From Armatimonadota bacterium (GTDB lineage Bacteria > Armatimonadota > Chthonomonadetes > Chthonomonadales > Chthonomonadaceae), in NCBI GenBank assembly GCA_028871815.1, contig JAGWMJ010000005.1:62001-126000 (forward strand): a stretch of 64,000 bases of DNA, given 5' to 3'. The first letter of the stretch is position 1. Each line of letters opens with the position of its first letter. The notes beneath the pieces are model-generated. The model was given only the letters and a program-made list of their open reading frames with translations. It searched no databases and was not told the origin of the DNA. A program made the position numbers and the translations under genes. Below are positions 17,613 to 27,029 of the stretch, piece after piece.

Positions 17613-18530
17613 ATGGAAACACCGGAAGCAATTCGGAGCGGGCTCATTGCACCACCACACACGCCGTTCACGCCGGATGGCAATCTGGACACGTCACGGA
17701 TTGTACGCCAGGCCGACCGGTTTGTTCGCACCGGCATCACCGGGGTCTTCGTTTGCGGCAGTACCGGCGAGGGTCTTTCCCTCACATCCGCCGAGCGCCG
17801 GACCGTGCTCGAGGCCTGGGTTGCGGCTTCCGCAGGCCGCCTCGTCGTCATCGCGCATGTCGGCTGCACAAGCGCACAGGAAGCGCGGGAGCTCGCAACG
17901 CACGCGAAGGCAGTGGGCGCAGACGCGATAGGTGCGCTGCCACCGTTCTACCACAGCCCGGCTACCATTGAAGACCTCGTGCGGACGATGCGGTTTATCG
18001 CCGACGGTGCGGTTGATTTGCCATTCTACTACTATCACATTCCCATGTTATCGCACGTACAGCTCCCGATGCTGGCCTTCGCAGATCAGGCGGTAGAGCA
18101 GATACCGAACTTTGCCGGCATCAAGTACACGCACAACCACCTTGTGGAGTACACCGCGCTGCGCGAGGCGCATCCAGACCTTGCGATGTTCTGGGGTCTG
18201 GATGAACTTCTGGTTCCTGCAATGAGCTGCGGGTGCGTGGCCGCGGTGGGCAGCTGCTACAACCTCGCCGCACGGTTCTTCCTCAAGATGATGGCAGCTT
18301 ACCGGGGTGGTGACCTGCAGGACGCGCTGGCACACCATCAAACCGCCGTACAGTTCGTCTCGAAGTTACTGCCGCTCGGCGTTGTGCCCTCCCAAAAGGC
18401 GATCCTGGCTGGGCTGGGTCTGGACCTCGGGCCGCCACGCCTGCCGCTTCGGTCGCCGGATCCCCCGGAGGCTGCGCGATTGTTCGATGCCGTCAGCAGG
18501 CTCGGTCTACTGGACGTGGAGCCGCAATAA
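17613..18530 (+). CDS. DHDPS/N-acetylneuraminate lyase family aldolase
   Basis: Class I (Schiff-base) pyruvate aldolase of 305 residues from the ATG at 17613. The carboxylate-binding motif GSTGEG is at residues 49-54, the catalytic tyrosine is Tyr141 in FYYYHIP, and the Schiff-base lysine is Lys171 in GIKYT. YHIP and the following hydrophobic segment resemble N-acetylneuraminate lyase more than dihydrodipicolinate synthase (which has YNVP or YNIP). True dapA genes are also usually slightly shorter. A sialate, 2-keto-3-deoxy sugar acid or related substrate is likely. An upstream TTG at 17553 would add 20 non-homologous residues and is rejected. No kinase or epimerase for sialic acid lies nearby. 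Confidence 0.88.
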   Translation: METPEAIRSGLIAPPHTPFTPDGNLDTSRIVRQADRFVRTGITGVFVCGSTGEGLSLTSAERRTVLEAWVAASAGRLVVIAHVGCTSAQEARELATHAKAVGADAIGALPPFYHSPATIEDLVRTMRFIADGAVDLPFYYYHIPMLSHVQLPMLAFADQAVEQIPNFAGIKYTHNHLVEYTALREAHPDLAMFWGLDELLVPAMSCGCVAAVGSCYNLAARFFLKMMAAYRGGDLQDALAHHQTAVQFVSKLLPLGVVPSQKAILAGLGLDLGPPRLPLRSPDPPEAARLFDAVSRLGLLDVEPQ

Positions 18531-18668
18531 GGTCACGGCGACGAAACCAGCGCGCACTTCCGCGCGACGGTCACTTCAAATCCAGGTCACGCTTTGAGAT
18601 CGGTTAGCGCCGGTCAATTAGCCGCTCCCCGCACAGCCTCCGCAACCTGAGACGTGTCCGGTGCGCGG

Positions 18669-20150
18669 CTACAGCTTGACGCTTAGGCGCGTCACCGATG
18701 CGGCGGGTAGTGTGACCACGTCACTCTCCTCATCGTGTTGCAGCGGATGGCTGGCGACAGCGTCAGGATGCTGGAACGTGTTGTGCGCGTGATAATCACC
18801 ACCGGGTGCTGCGAGCGTCTCAGCCGCCGTTATCCTGACACGGCCGCTCGCGGCGCGAAGTTGAACATCAACCGGACACGTGGCGGAGCTGTTTGTCAGC
18901 GTCAATGTGGCGGATCCGCGTGCCAGGCTCGAGGCCGAAGCTGCCACCAGCGGCATGTCAAACCGGCCGGGCGCCAGCTCGGAATCCACCTGTGTTCGCA
19001 GCGCATCGGCGCCCTGATGCGGCGCGAACATCCGGTACACATGCCATGTTGGTGTGCGAACAAGGCGGTCTTCCTCAGTCAGCAGCACCGCCTGCAGTAC
19101 ATTGATGGTCTGCGCTATGTTCGCCATGGTCACCACTGCAGCATGATTGTTGAAGATGTTGAGCGTAATGGCTGCGACCAGAGCATCGCGGATGGTGTTC
19201 TGCTGCCACAGGAACGAGGGATTCTCGCCAGGCGTTGCAGGATGCCATGTGCCCCACTCATCAATAATCAGGCCGATCTCACCGTCCGGGTCGACCTCGC
19301 GGAGCGCAGCCGACTGTGCCCGAATGAGGTTCTCGATGCCGGCGGCCCTGGCCAGCAGCTCTGTCCACTGGTCCTCGGTGTATTCCAGTGCCGAGCCGGC
19401 GGTGCCGCAGTAGTAGTGCGCGGCGAAGCCATGCACACGCTCGCCTTGCCCGTAGTCGCGCCGGAGGCGGGCAAAGAATCGGCGCGTCCATTCCAGGTCA
19501 TTGCCATTTGGTCCGCACGCAATCAGATGGAGTTGACTGCCGCTGTAGTTCCGCATGAAGGTGGCGTAACGCCGATAATCTGCGGCATAATCCTCGGGCG
19601 AGAGGTTACCGCCGCAGCCCCACAGCTCGTTGCCCACGCCCCAGAATCGCACCTTGAAGGGTTCGGCGCTCCCGTTTCGCGCACGAAGCTGCGCCAGCGA
19701 GCTGTCGCCGGCATAGTTGCAGTACTCAACCCAATCGCGCAGCTCGCGAGGCGAACCGCTGCCAACGTTGCCACACAGATACGGTTCCGCGCCGGTCATG
19801 CGACACAGATCGAGGAACTCGTGTGTACCGAATTCATTCGATTCCAGCGTCTCGCCCCAGTGGATATTCACCGTGGTGGGCCGATGCTCGCGCAGGCCGA
19901 CCCCGTCGCGCCAGTGATAGTCATCGGCAAAGCAGCCGCCCGGCCATCGGATTACAGCCGGCCGTATTTCCGACAGTGCCTGGATCACATCATTGCGTAT
20001 GCCGCGTGTGTTCGGAATGCGCGACTGTTCGCCAACCCAGCATCCGCCGTAGATGCAGGCGCCGAGATGCTCCATGAAGTGGCCATACAGATTCGGCGAG
20101 ATACGGCCGATCGGCTCATCCGCCAGGATCGTTACCGTGGCTGTAGTCAA
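18669..20150 (-). CDS. GH51 alpha-L-arabinofuranosidase
   Basis: Retaining glycosidase that removes terminal alpha-L-arabinofuranosyl groups from arabinan, arabinoxylan or their oligosaccharides. It has 493 residues, a normal length, and no signal peptide, so it should act in the cytoplasm. The (beta/alpha)8 domain carries the acid/base Glu175 in GVGNELWG and the nucleophile Glu298 in IIDEWG; IRWPGGCFADDYHW (67-80) is the conserved substrate-binding segment. The C-terminal beta sandwich starts near residue 390. The start is TTG with GGGGAG six bases upstream. It lies 21 bp after the GH127 gene on the same strand, so the two arabinofuranosidases are probably one transcript. Confidence 0.95.
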   Translation of the reverse strand: MTTATVTILADEPIGRISPNLYGHFMEHLGACIYGGCWVGEQSRIPNTRGIRNDVIQALSEIRPAVIRWPGGCFADDYHWRDGVGLREHRPTTVNIHWGETLESNEFGTHEFLDLCRMTGAEPYLCGNVGSGSPRELRDWVEYCNYAGDSSLAQLRARNGSAEPFKVRFWGVGNELWGCGGNLSPEDYAADYRRYATFMRNYSGSQLHLIACGPNGNDLEWTRRFFARLRRDYGQGERVHGFAAHYYCGTAGSALEYTEDQWTELLARAAGIENLIRAQSAALREVDPDGEIGLIIDEWGTWHPATPGENPSFLWQQNTIRDALVAAITLNIFNNHAAVVTMANIAQTINVLQAVLLTEEDRLVRTPTWHVYRMFAPHQGADALRTQVDSELAPGRFDMPLVAASASSLARGSATLTLTNSSATCPVDVQLRAASGRVRITAAETLAAPGGDYHAHNTFQHPDAVASHPLQHDEESDVVTLPAASVTRLSVKL

Positions 20151-20171
20151 AAGCAGCTCCCCAGATTCAAG

Positions 20172-22595
20172 TTAATCCGTATCGCGGAAAGTATCGGGCC
20201 CGGATACTCGCCACTGCTGGATGCCGGCCGCCCAATCCGGCTTCAGCTGCAGCTCCAACCGTAGTGCGGTTGTAACGACCGGTTGAAACGAAACGCGGCA
20301 CCATCCATCATCCCGGATTGGCCAACCGGCATTCTGGTCCGAACGGGATACAGGCGCCCAGCCGCTGGCGGTACGGTACATGAGTCGCCAGGAGGCCGGC
20401 AGGCGGCACTCACCGCGCCCGGTGTCATCAAACCAGTAGACCTGCGACGAGTCGATGGTAACGGGATGCTTCCACGTGTACTGCACCCACTCAGCTGTGC
20501 CTTTATGCGGCCACCAGTGGCACAGCGCCGGCGGCTGCTGACCAGAGCTGGCAGGGTCACGCCCGTTGTTGATTCCCCAGGGCTGGCAGTTACCGCTCAC
20601 ATACGACATGCTGACTTGTGCTGACCGCTCCAACGTGCCGTAGATCGGAGCCGGCGGCTGTTCCGGAATCCAGATCTCCATAGCGTCCGGCGTGCGATTA
20701 TCCCAGCAATACCACGGAATCGCGCGGATTGGAACGCGCTTTACGCTCGATGCCGTCTCGTAGAGACCGCCGGGCCAATCCCGAGAGCCCTGCGTCTCTC
20801 CCGTTCCGGCTATGGTGACCACGCCATTCAAAAGGTGGGCATCGTAGGCGCAGGTAAGCGCGCTCTGTACAGGCAGCGCCAGGGCGGCGACCGGCGCCGA
20901 CTGGTCGACGCCCTCCAGGCAGTATATTAGTGGACCACGTGCCAGCGCGACTTTGCCGACGTCATTCTTCACGAGCGGATTTGCCTGAATCCGCCGGACC
21001 GGCATCGGCATGTAGTAACGCACCGAATCGCCGTTACGCCACACGCGATCGATTGCGATATAACCGCGCTTGACCGCCGGCGGCATCAGGCTGCCATTGA
21101 CGCGCACCTTCTCACCGCGGCACCACCCCGGAGCCCGCAGATTGAGAGCGAAGCGACCCGGTTTCTTGAGCTGAACCCGAATCTCCACGAGCCCGCTCCA
21201 GGGATAGACGGTCTTCACTGCAAGTGTTACGGGCTCTCCATCGACGCGCGTCTGTACGGTGCCCTGCACAAACAGGTTCAGGTAGATGGATCCTGGGCCA
21301 GAGGCGGCAACATACTCGCCGAGAGCCGCAATCGTCCGTGCGGCATTCGGCGGGCAGCATGCACATGAGAACCAGCCGGAACGGGCGTAGCCGCCGGGAC
21401 ACGCCAATGGGTTGCCATAGAAGAAAGTATGGCCATCCAGCGAGACTCCATCGAGCATCCCATTGTAGAGCGCGCGCTCCATCTCGTCGGCATATCGGCC
21501 GTCGCCAAACAGCAGATTCATCCTGTGCGCCCACAGAATCATGGCGACAGAGGCGCAGGTCTCCTGATACGCGCTCTGGTTCGGCAGGTCGTAGTCCGTG
21601 GTGAAGCCTTCGTTTGACCCGGTGGACCCCACCCCGCCCGTAACATACATCCGCTTCTCGGTGGTGTTGTCCCAAATGCGGCGAAGGGCCGTCAACAGCG
21701 TTTCGTCGTGCGTCATAGCGGCGACATCGGTGGCGCCGGCCATCAAGTATCCGGCTCGCACGGCATGTCCCTGCAAGACGCGACGGTCGACGATGCGTTG
21801 ATTATCGAGCCAGTACGTACCGTCGTACTGCGACAACGCTGTGTGGTGCTCCGTGGCAAAGAACTTTGTGCCACGATTCATGATAAAAAAGCGCGCCAGG
21901 CGGAAGTAACGTCGCCTGCCGGTTACACGGTAGAGCTTCATCAGCGCCAATTCGATTTCCGGATGGCCGGGATAGCCCATGCGCTTGCCGGGCCCGGAGC
22001 CGAATATGGAAGAGAGGTGATCGGCCAGGCGCGTCGCCACATTCAACAGATCGCGGTGACGCGTTGCCTGGTACCACGCGACAGCGGCCTCAAACATGTG
22101 TCCTGCGCAGTACATCTCGTGATTGTCGCGCAGGTTCACATACTCCACGCCGGGGTGGTTTACCTCGTACCAGGTGTCCAGGTAGCCGTCGGGCCTCTGA
22201 GCGGCGGCTATCAGGCGCACGATCGCCTCTACTTGCGCTTCCATGCCCGGGTCGGGGTGGGTAGCCAGCGAGTACGAGACGGCCTCGATCACTTTATACA
22301 CATCGGAGTCCATGAAGACTGGACCCGAATAGCCGCTGTGAATGTTGGCAGCCGCTAACCGAAAATCGGTAAGGTTGCCGGCCTGTTTGAGCATATTGAG
22401 GCTGTGCGGTAGCGACACCCGCCGGATCGCCTTTTGCCTTGGCGCCCAGAAGCCCTTACCGATGGTCACGCTGGTGAGCGGGATCTCGGTGAGGTTCGCC
22501 GTCCGCGGCTGCTGAGCCAGGAGCGGCACAGCCGTAATCGAGGTGGTCAGAAGCGCAGTAACAAGCGTAGCGTGCGGCAGAAAGCGGATTCTCAC
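20172..22595 (-). CDS. GH127-family beta-L-arabinofuranosidase, secreted
   Basis: Cysteine-dependent glycosidase (former DUF1680) that cleaves beta-L-arabinofuranosides such as those on hydroxyproline-rich plant glycoproteins. The GTG at 22595 has GGAGGG eight bases upstream and starts a signal peptide (MRIRFLPHATL to about residue 28); the frame remains open to 22631. In this numbering the zinc/nucleophile set is Glu345 and Cys347 (YQETCAS) and Cys413-Cys414 (CACCPPN). The family (alpha/alpha)6 barrel spans about 35-420, followed by beta domains and a C-terminal ~140-residue galactose-binding-like module (VDSS-type QVYWFDDTG segment). The length of 807 is more than the ~650 of the shortest family members because of that module. 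Partner of the GH51 gene. Confidence 0.93.
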   Translation of the reverse strand: MRIRFLPHATLVTALLTTSITAVPLLAQQPRTANLTEIPLTSVTIGKGFWAPRQKAIRRVSLPHSLNMLKQAGNLTDFRLAAANIHSGYSGPVFMDSDVYKVIEAVSYSLATHPDPGMEAQVEAIVRLIAAAQRPDGYLDTWYEVNHPGVEYVNLRDNHEMYCAGHMFEAAVAWYQATRHRDLLNVATRLADHLSSIFGSGPGKRMGYPGHPEIELALMKLYRVTGRRRYFRLARFFIMNRGTKFFATEHHTALSQYDGTYWLDNQRIVDRRVLQGHAVRAGYLMAGATDVAAMTHDETLLTALRRIWDNTTEKRMYVTGGVGSTGSNEGFTTDYDLPNQSAYQETCASVAMILWAHRMNLLFGDGRYADEMERALYNGMLDGVSLDGHTFFYGNPLACPGGYARSGWFSCACCPPNAARTIAALGEYVAASGPGSIYLNLFVQGTVQTRVDGEPVTLAVKTVYPWSGLVEIRVQLKKPGRFALNLRAPGWCRGEKVRVNGSLMPPAVKRGYIAIDRVWRNGDSVRYYMPMPVRRIQANPLVKNDVGKVALARGPLIYCLEGVDQSAPVAALALPVQSALTCAYDAHLLNGVVTIAGTGETQGSRDWPGGLYETASSVKRVPIRAIPWYCWDNRTPDAMEIWIPEQPPAPIYGTLERSAQVSMSYVSGNCQPWGINNGRDPASSGQQPPALCHWWPHKGTAEWVQYTWKHPVTIDSSQVYWFDDTGRGECRLPASWRLMYRTASGWAPVSRSDQNAGWPIRDDGWCRVSFQPVVTTALRLELQLKPDWAAGIQQWRVSGPDTFRDTD

Positions 22596-22724
22596 GAGGT
22601 TGGCCCTCCAAAGGCGGAATCGGCGGCGCAAACGTGCCTGTCTGCGCCGTCAACACCGCCAGGCCAACTTCGCCAAACCACACCGAGATGCCTGCCCCGC
22701 CCGGTTGCGCAGGCACGGCGCCAT

Positions 22725-24137
22725 TCAGTCGGAGCCGATATCCACCGTCGCCGCAGTCACGGAAGTGCCGGAGAGCGTGCCGTGCACGCGCACGCTCTCG
22801 CCGGCCTTGAGCTGTGCGAAGAAAGCCGCCATGGTAATTGGCTGTCCCTTCAGACGGTAGGCCGTACCAGCCACGGTTTGAACCAGAAGAGATCCGCCCG
22901 GATTGATGAAACCATCCCACTGGGTACGGGTTTGCACGGTGAACGATGCCTGAGCAAGATCGATGGTCGACACCGGCCCGCTGAGTTCCACCTCCCCGGC
23001 CTCGTGCGACTGATCGATCCGGCACAGAAATGCCGTGATCGTGTTGGAACTGCTGTCGTACGAACCAACCACCTTCACGCCCAGCGAACCGCCGAGTATG
23101 CTGAAGAAGGCGGCAGGCGTCTCAATCACACCGCCGTCGTCGCGCAGAACGGTGTTGGCGGTAACCAATACGTTGACGGTGGATAGCTGAGGCAGCAGAT
23201 GCCGGCAGCTGCCCACGGTCACTTGAAATGATCCAGCGCTTGGAAGGACGTTGGTCGGCGCTCCGCGTACTGCGACGGCGGTGTCGCTGTCCCCGCTGCC
23301 CGCGACATCAATCTGGACCGCCGTCGCCTCGACGGCATGCAGGCTGGTGTTGCGGATGCCGAACACCTCCACCAACTCACCGTTCGCCAGTACAGGGCTC
23401 GGCGATGCATCGGAGTTGTAGACGACCGTGCCCTGATTCACATCGACCTGTATGACTTCGCCCGAGGCGGCCTGCAGCGAGAATGACAGGTTCGGGGCCG
23501 TGCCGCTGAGGCCGGAAACGGAGCCATCCCACTCACGTGGGGTTTGGCGCGATTCGTCGGAGATTCCGCTCTCGTCCCCCTCGCTCATGGCGGTGGCGAG
23601 TTTCCCGCCCGTGATCATGAACCCGGCAAGGTTGAAGTCGATGGCAATATCGTCGCTGCCGGAGGATTCGGTGCGTGGACTCTTCAGGTTGAACGAAACT
23701 GCAACCTGCCCGCTGCCTGCACTCTGCCCGCTGATCGGTACAACCTGCCCGCTTGGCGATGCCGAGGTGAAGACGGTTGCATCAGCTCCAAGCACAACGC
23801 GCGCCATTGTGTAGATACCGGGCGTAACGCTACCGGAGCCGAGGAATGCGAAGAGCGGGCCATGGGAGTCGTGCAGCGACGCCAGGTCGACGACGACTCC
23901 GGATGGATCGGACCATGCCGATAGAGGCGCGCCGTGGGCCGTGGCCAGTTCCACGTGATACAGGGTTACCCAGACGTGCGTGTATGGCGAACCTGGCGTA
24001 TCCGTCATCCACGTGTTGATAGCGGCCGAACGGGTTGCGCCAGGGCCGCCACTTGAGCCGGTACCGCCGCCACCGCCGCATCCGGCAAGCCCAATGGCGG
24101 CAAGCACCAATAGCGCCAGGGCAGTTCGAGTTTTCAT
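22725..24137 (-). CDS. Lipoprotein with DUF4382 and DUF5666-like domains
   Basis: Exported lipoprotein of 470 residues. The ATG at 24137 has GAGGAG seven bases upstream. The signal peptide ends in LAGC with Cys20 as the lipidated residue, followed by a Gly-rich spacer. Residues ~40-185 match the DUF4382 pattern (opening INTWMTDTP, with the conserved VWVTLYHVEL and DLASLHD segments). The second half (about 205-470) has three repeated DUF5666-like beta modules, each with a G-x-V or P-V-x-x-I start and an ALV/VEV-G core. Both families are of unknown function and typical of surface lipoproteins. It lies 130 bp upstream of the GH127 gene on the same strand. Confidence 0.85.
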   Translation of the reverse strand: MKTRTALALLVLAAIGLAGCGGGGGTGSSGGPGATRSAAINTWMTDTPGSPYTHVWVTLYHVELATAHGAPLSAWSDPSGVVVDLASLHDSHGPLFAFLGSGSVTPGIYTMARVVLGADATVFTSASPSGQVVPISGQSAGSGQVAVSFNLKSPRTESSGSDDIAIDFNLAGFMITGGKLATAMSEGDESGISDESRQTPREWDGSVSGLSGTAPNLSFSLQAASGEVIQVDVNQGTVVYNSDASPSPVLANGELVEVFGIRNTSLHAVEATAVQIDVAGSGDSDTAVAVRGAPTNVLPSAGSFQVTVGSCRHLLPQLSTVNVLVTANTVLRDDGGVIETPAAFFSILGGSLGVKVVGSYDSSSNTITAFLCRIDQSHEAGEVELSGPVSTIDLAQASFTVQTRTQWDGFINPGGSLLVQTVAGTAYRLKGQPITMAAFFAQLKAGESVRVHGTLSGTSVTAATVDIGSD

Positions 24138-24215
24138 GGTTCGTCTCCTCACAAAGCGCAGGCTGTTGACGGTGGGGATACCGTTAAGACGACCGGGATC
24201 TGCACAATGTTCTCA

Positions 24216-24797
24216 CTACCGAACGCGTACGCAAATCTCCGGCGTGGCAGCCAAATCGATTGTGCCTACATACTCGAGCTCGCGAAACCGCCCGTTGTAA
24301 TCCAGCCCGCAGCCCACCACGAACTCCGGACCGATTTCAAAGCCTACGAAATCCGGCGTGCAGACGCGTTCGGCTCTGTGTCTGCGGCTCAGCAGCGCAC
24401 AGCTCCGCAGGCTTCGTGGCGCCACAGGAAGCATGCGTGCCAGCAGCCACTCCAGCGTCTGTCCGGTATCGACAATATCCTCAACAATCAACACGTCGCG
24501 GTCGCCTATCGGTTCAGTCAGGTCCTGTAAGAGGCGCAGAGTGCCGGATTGCGCGCCGCTGTAGCTGGCGACGCGGATGAAGTCGAAAGTGAGCGGTACC
24601 GAAATGGCGCGAGCCAGCTCTGCTGCAAAAAAGAACGCCCCATGAAGCACTACCACCAGGTGCAGCGGTCCACTGCGATTCACTGCGGATACAGCGTCGC
24701 CAAGTTCCTGAACCCGGCGCGCCACGTCGCGCGCGGATATCAGTTCATGAACAGTCAACTCATCCGCGGAGGCTTGTGATGCGTTGCACCCGCTCAC
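24216..24797 (-). CDS. hpt: Hypoxanthine phosphoribosyltransferase
   Basis: Purine salvage enzyme converting hypoxanthine or guanine and PRPP to IMP or GMP. The GTG at 24797 (AAGGAG five bases upstream) overlaps the stop of the prolyl oligopeptidase gene by one base and gives 193 residues, the family length. The open frame extends to 24953 but would overlap the neighbour by 150 bases. The PRPP-binding loop is VLIVEDIVDTGQTL at about 102-115 with Glu106-Asp107 and Asp110, and the first-loop segment LHGAFFF is at 51-57. Cytoplasmic. Confidence 0.93.
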   Translation of the reverse strand: MSGCNASQASADELTVHELISARDVARRVQELGDAVSAVNRSGPLHLVVVLHGAFFFAAELARAISVPLTFDFIRVASYSGAQSGTLRLLQDLTEPIGDRDVLIVEDIVDTGQTLEWLLARMLPVAPRSLRSCALLSRRHRAERVCTPDFVGFEIGPEFVVGCGLDYNGRFRELEYVGTIDLAATPEICVRVR

Positions 24798-26962
24798 TAC
24801 CACTCCTTCGGAACCGGCACGTCCAGCACCTTGGAGAGAAACGCCCAGCGATCGGCCGTTTCTTCCAGGATTTTGGAGATCGGCTTCCCGCCACCGTGCC
24901 CGGCGCGTGTTTCTATGCGGATGAGGACGGGGTTTGGCCCCGCCTGCGCCCACTGCATTTCGGCGGTGAACTTGAAGCTGTGGGCCGGTACCACCCGATC
25001 ATCGTGATCGCTGGTTGTAACCAGGGTGGCGGGATAGTGCGTGCCCTTATGAATGTTCTGGAGCGGTGAGTAAGCACGCAGAACCTTGAAATCGGCCGGA
25101 TTCTCAGGCGAACCATACTCGGATTGCCAACCCCAGCCGATGGTGAACTTGTTGAAGCGGAGCATGTCCATCACACCGACCTCTGGGACGGCTGCTGCAA
25201 ACAGGTCCGGCCGCTGGGTTTCGCAGGCGCCCACCAAAAGCCCACCGTTGCTGCCACCACCAATCGAAAGCTTCGGTGTCGAGGTGTAACGGTTGGAGAT
25301 CAGCCACTGCGCGGCGGCGATGAAGTCATCAAAAACGTTCTGCTTCTTGTGCTTCATGCCTGCCTTGTGCCATGCCTCTCCATACTCACCACCACCGCGG
25401 ATATTCGCCACGGCGAATATCCCGCCCATATCCAGCCATACCGGTATGGAGGGTGAGAAGAACGGCGTGATCGAGATGTCGAAACCGCCGTACCCGTACA
25501 GGTACACGGGGTTCTTACCGTTGCGTACCACGCCCTTTTTGTAGACCAGAAACATGGGTACGCGCGTGCCATCTTTGCTGTGATAGAACACCTGGCGAAC
25601 CACATAGTTGGCCGGCTCGAAGTCGACCGTTGGCCGTTTGTAAAGGTAGCTCCGCCCGGTGGCAATATCGTAGCGATAGATGGTATTCGGACGTGTGAAA
25701 CTTGTAAACGAGTAGAAGGTCTCCTTGTCGAGCGACGTTCCGGAAAAGCCCGTCGCGTACCCGATAGCCGGCAGTTTGATCTCGCCCGCCGGCGCGCCGG
25801 TTTCGCTGAAGATGCGTACGCGTGAACTTGCGTCCTTCAGGTACGAGACGATGATCCGGCCACCCACCATCGAAGCTCCGTCGATCGCGTCCGACTGCTC
25901 GGCGACCACCGTGTGTCGTGCTTCGGGATGCTGGATATCGATGGAGATGACGCGCTTCATCGGCGCGCCAAGATCGGTGGAGAAGAAGAACTTCGGTCCA
26001 ACGTTGCCAATGAAGTTGTACTGGGCGTCGAAGCCATCGAGCAGCTTGACAACTTTTCCGCCGCCGGCCGGAATGGATGGCTGGAGGGGATTCCCGAGAT
26101 CCTGATAGTAGACGCGATTCCTTGTTTCCGTGCCAACCCACACGGTGATGATGAGGTAGTGACCGTCATCGGTTACGCTGCCGTCGAATCCCCAGTCCTT
26201 GTTCTTTTTGCTCTGATAGATCAGTGTATCGGCGGATTGCGGCGTACCGAGGCGGTGGTAATACAGCTTCTGATAGTAGTTGGCGGCCTGGAGTTTGGCC
26301 TGCGGATCCGGCGCGTCGTACGCACTGTAGAAGAAGCCCCTGTTATCGTGCGTCCAGCTTGCGCCTGAAAACTTGCTCCATTTGATGTCGTCACTGGTGT
26401 CTTCACCGGTGGCCACGTCGCGAACTTTCCACTCCATCCAGTCTGAGCCCGCAGACTGCACGCTGTAGGCAATGTACTTACCGTCCCAGCTCGGGACTAT
26501 TGAGCCCAGAGCCACAGTTCCATCGGCGCTCAGTTTGTTGGGATCGATGAGCACGCGTGGCTCGCCCTTCAAGCCGTAGCTGGTGTAGAGAACCGCCTGA
26601 TTCTGCAGTCCATCGTTTTTGCTGAAGAAGTAGTGTCCGGCCCGATGCTCGGGCATGCCGTAGCGCTCATAGTTCCAGAGCTTCTGGAGCCGATGGAGAA
26701 TTCGCGCGCGGCCGGGAACCTTGTCCAGCCAGCCGAAGGTCAACTGGTTCTCCGCCTCAATCCAGGCGTGCGTTTCGGGTGAATTGGCATCTTCCAACCA
26801 GCGGTAAGGATCCGGCACACGCACGGCGCCGTACTCATCTACGACGGTGCCGCGAGGCGCTGCTGGATAGTGGATCGGACCACGCTTCTCCAGGCGGGCG
26901 CCCCCATCGGAAACGAGGGACGCCAGCAAAACGACTGCTGCCACAACGGGAAGATTAAGCAA
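24797..26962 (-). CDS. Prolyl oligopeptidase (S9A), exported
   Basis: Serine peptidase that cleaves short peptides after proline. It has 721 residues with a seven-bladed N-terminal propeller (about 80-440) and an alpha/beta hydrolase domain. The triad is Ser571 (GGGSNGG), Asp654 (SDHDDRV) and His689 (RAGHGGGKP). The N-terminus is hydrophobic (LNLPVVAAVVLLASLV), indicating export or a membrane anchor, unlike the cytosolic mammalian enzyme. The start is TTG with AAAGGAA nine bases upstream; no better start lies before the conserved region IHYPAAPRG. It couples by overlap to hpt downstream. Confidence 0.95.
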   Translation of the reverse strand: MLNLPVVAAVVLLASLVSDGGARLEKRGPIHYPAAPRGTVVDEYGAVRVPDPYRWLEDANSPETHAWIEAENQLTFGWLDKVPGRARILHRLQKLWNYERYGMPEHRAGHYFFSKNDGLQNQAVLYTSYGLKGEPRVLIDPNKLSADGTVALGSIVPSWDGKYIAYSVQSAGSDWMEWKVRDVATGEDTSDDIKWSKFSGASWTHDNRGFFYSAYDAPDPQAKLQAANYYQKLYYHRLGTPQSADTLIYQSKKNKDWGFDGSVTDDGHYLIITVWVGTETRNRVYYQDLGNPLQPSIPAGGGKVVKLLDGFDAQYNFIGNVGPKFFFSTDLGAPMKRVISIDIQHPEARHTVVAEQSDAIDGASMVGGRIIVSYLKDASSRVRIFSETGAPAGEIKLPAIGYATGFSGTSLDKETFYSFTSFTRPNTIYRYDIATGRSYLYKRPTVDFEPANYVVRQVFYHSKDGTRVPMFLVYKKGVVRNGKNPVYLYGYGGFDISITPFFSPSIPVWLDMGGIFAVANIRGGGEYGEAWHKAGMKHKKQNVFDDFIAAAQWLISNRYTSTPKLSIGGGSNGGLLVGACETQRPDLFAAAVPEVGVMDMLRFNKFTIGWGWQSEYGSPENPADFKVLRAYSPLQNIHKGTHYPATLVTTSDHDDRVVPAHSFKFTAEMQWAQAGPNPVLIRIETRAGHGGGKPISKILEETADRWAFLSKVLDVPVPKEW

Positions 26963-27029
26963 GTGATCGTATTCCTTTCCAAATTCTCCAAAGCTGCCGA
27001 TGCCGGGCAGCGCCTCATCGGGCAGTACT

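Noticed and set aside
18735-20264. 509-codon plus-strand frame antisense to the GH51 gene.
   Set aside because: Mirror frame of a well-supported glycosidase, with no recognisable domain.
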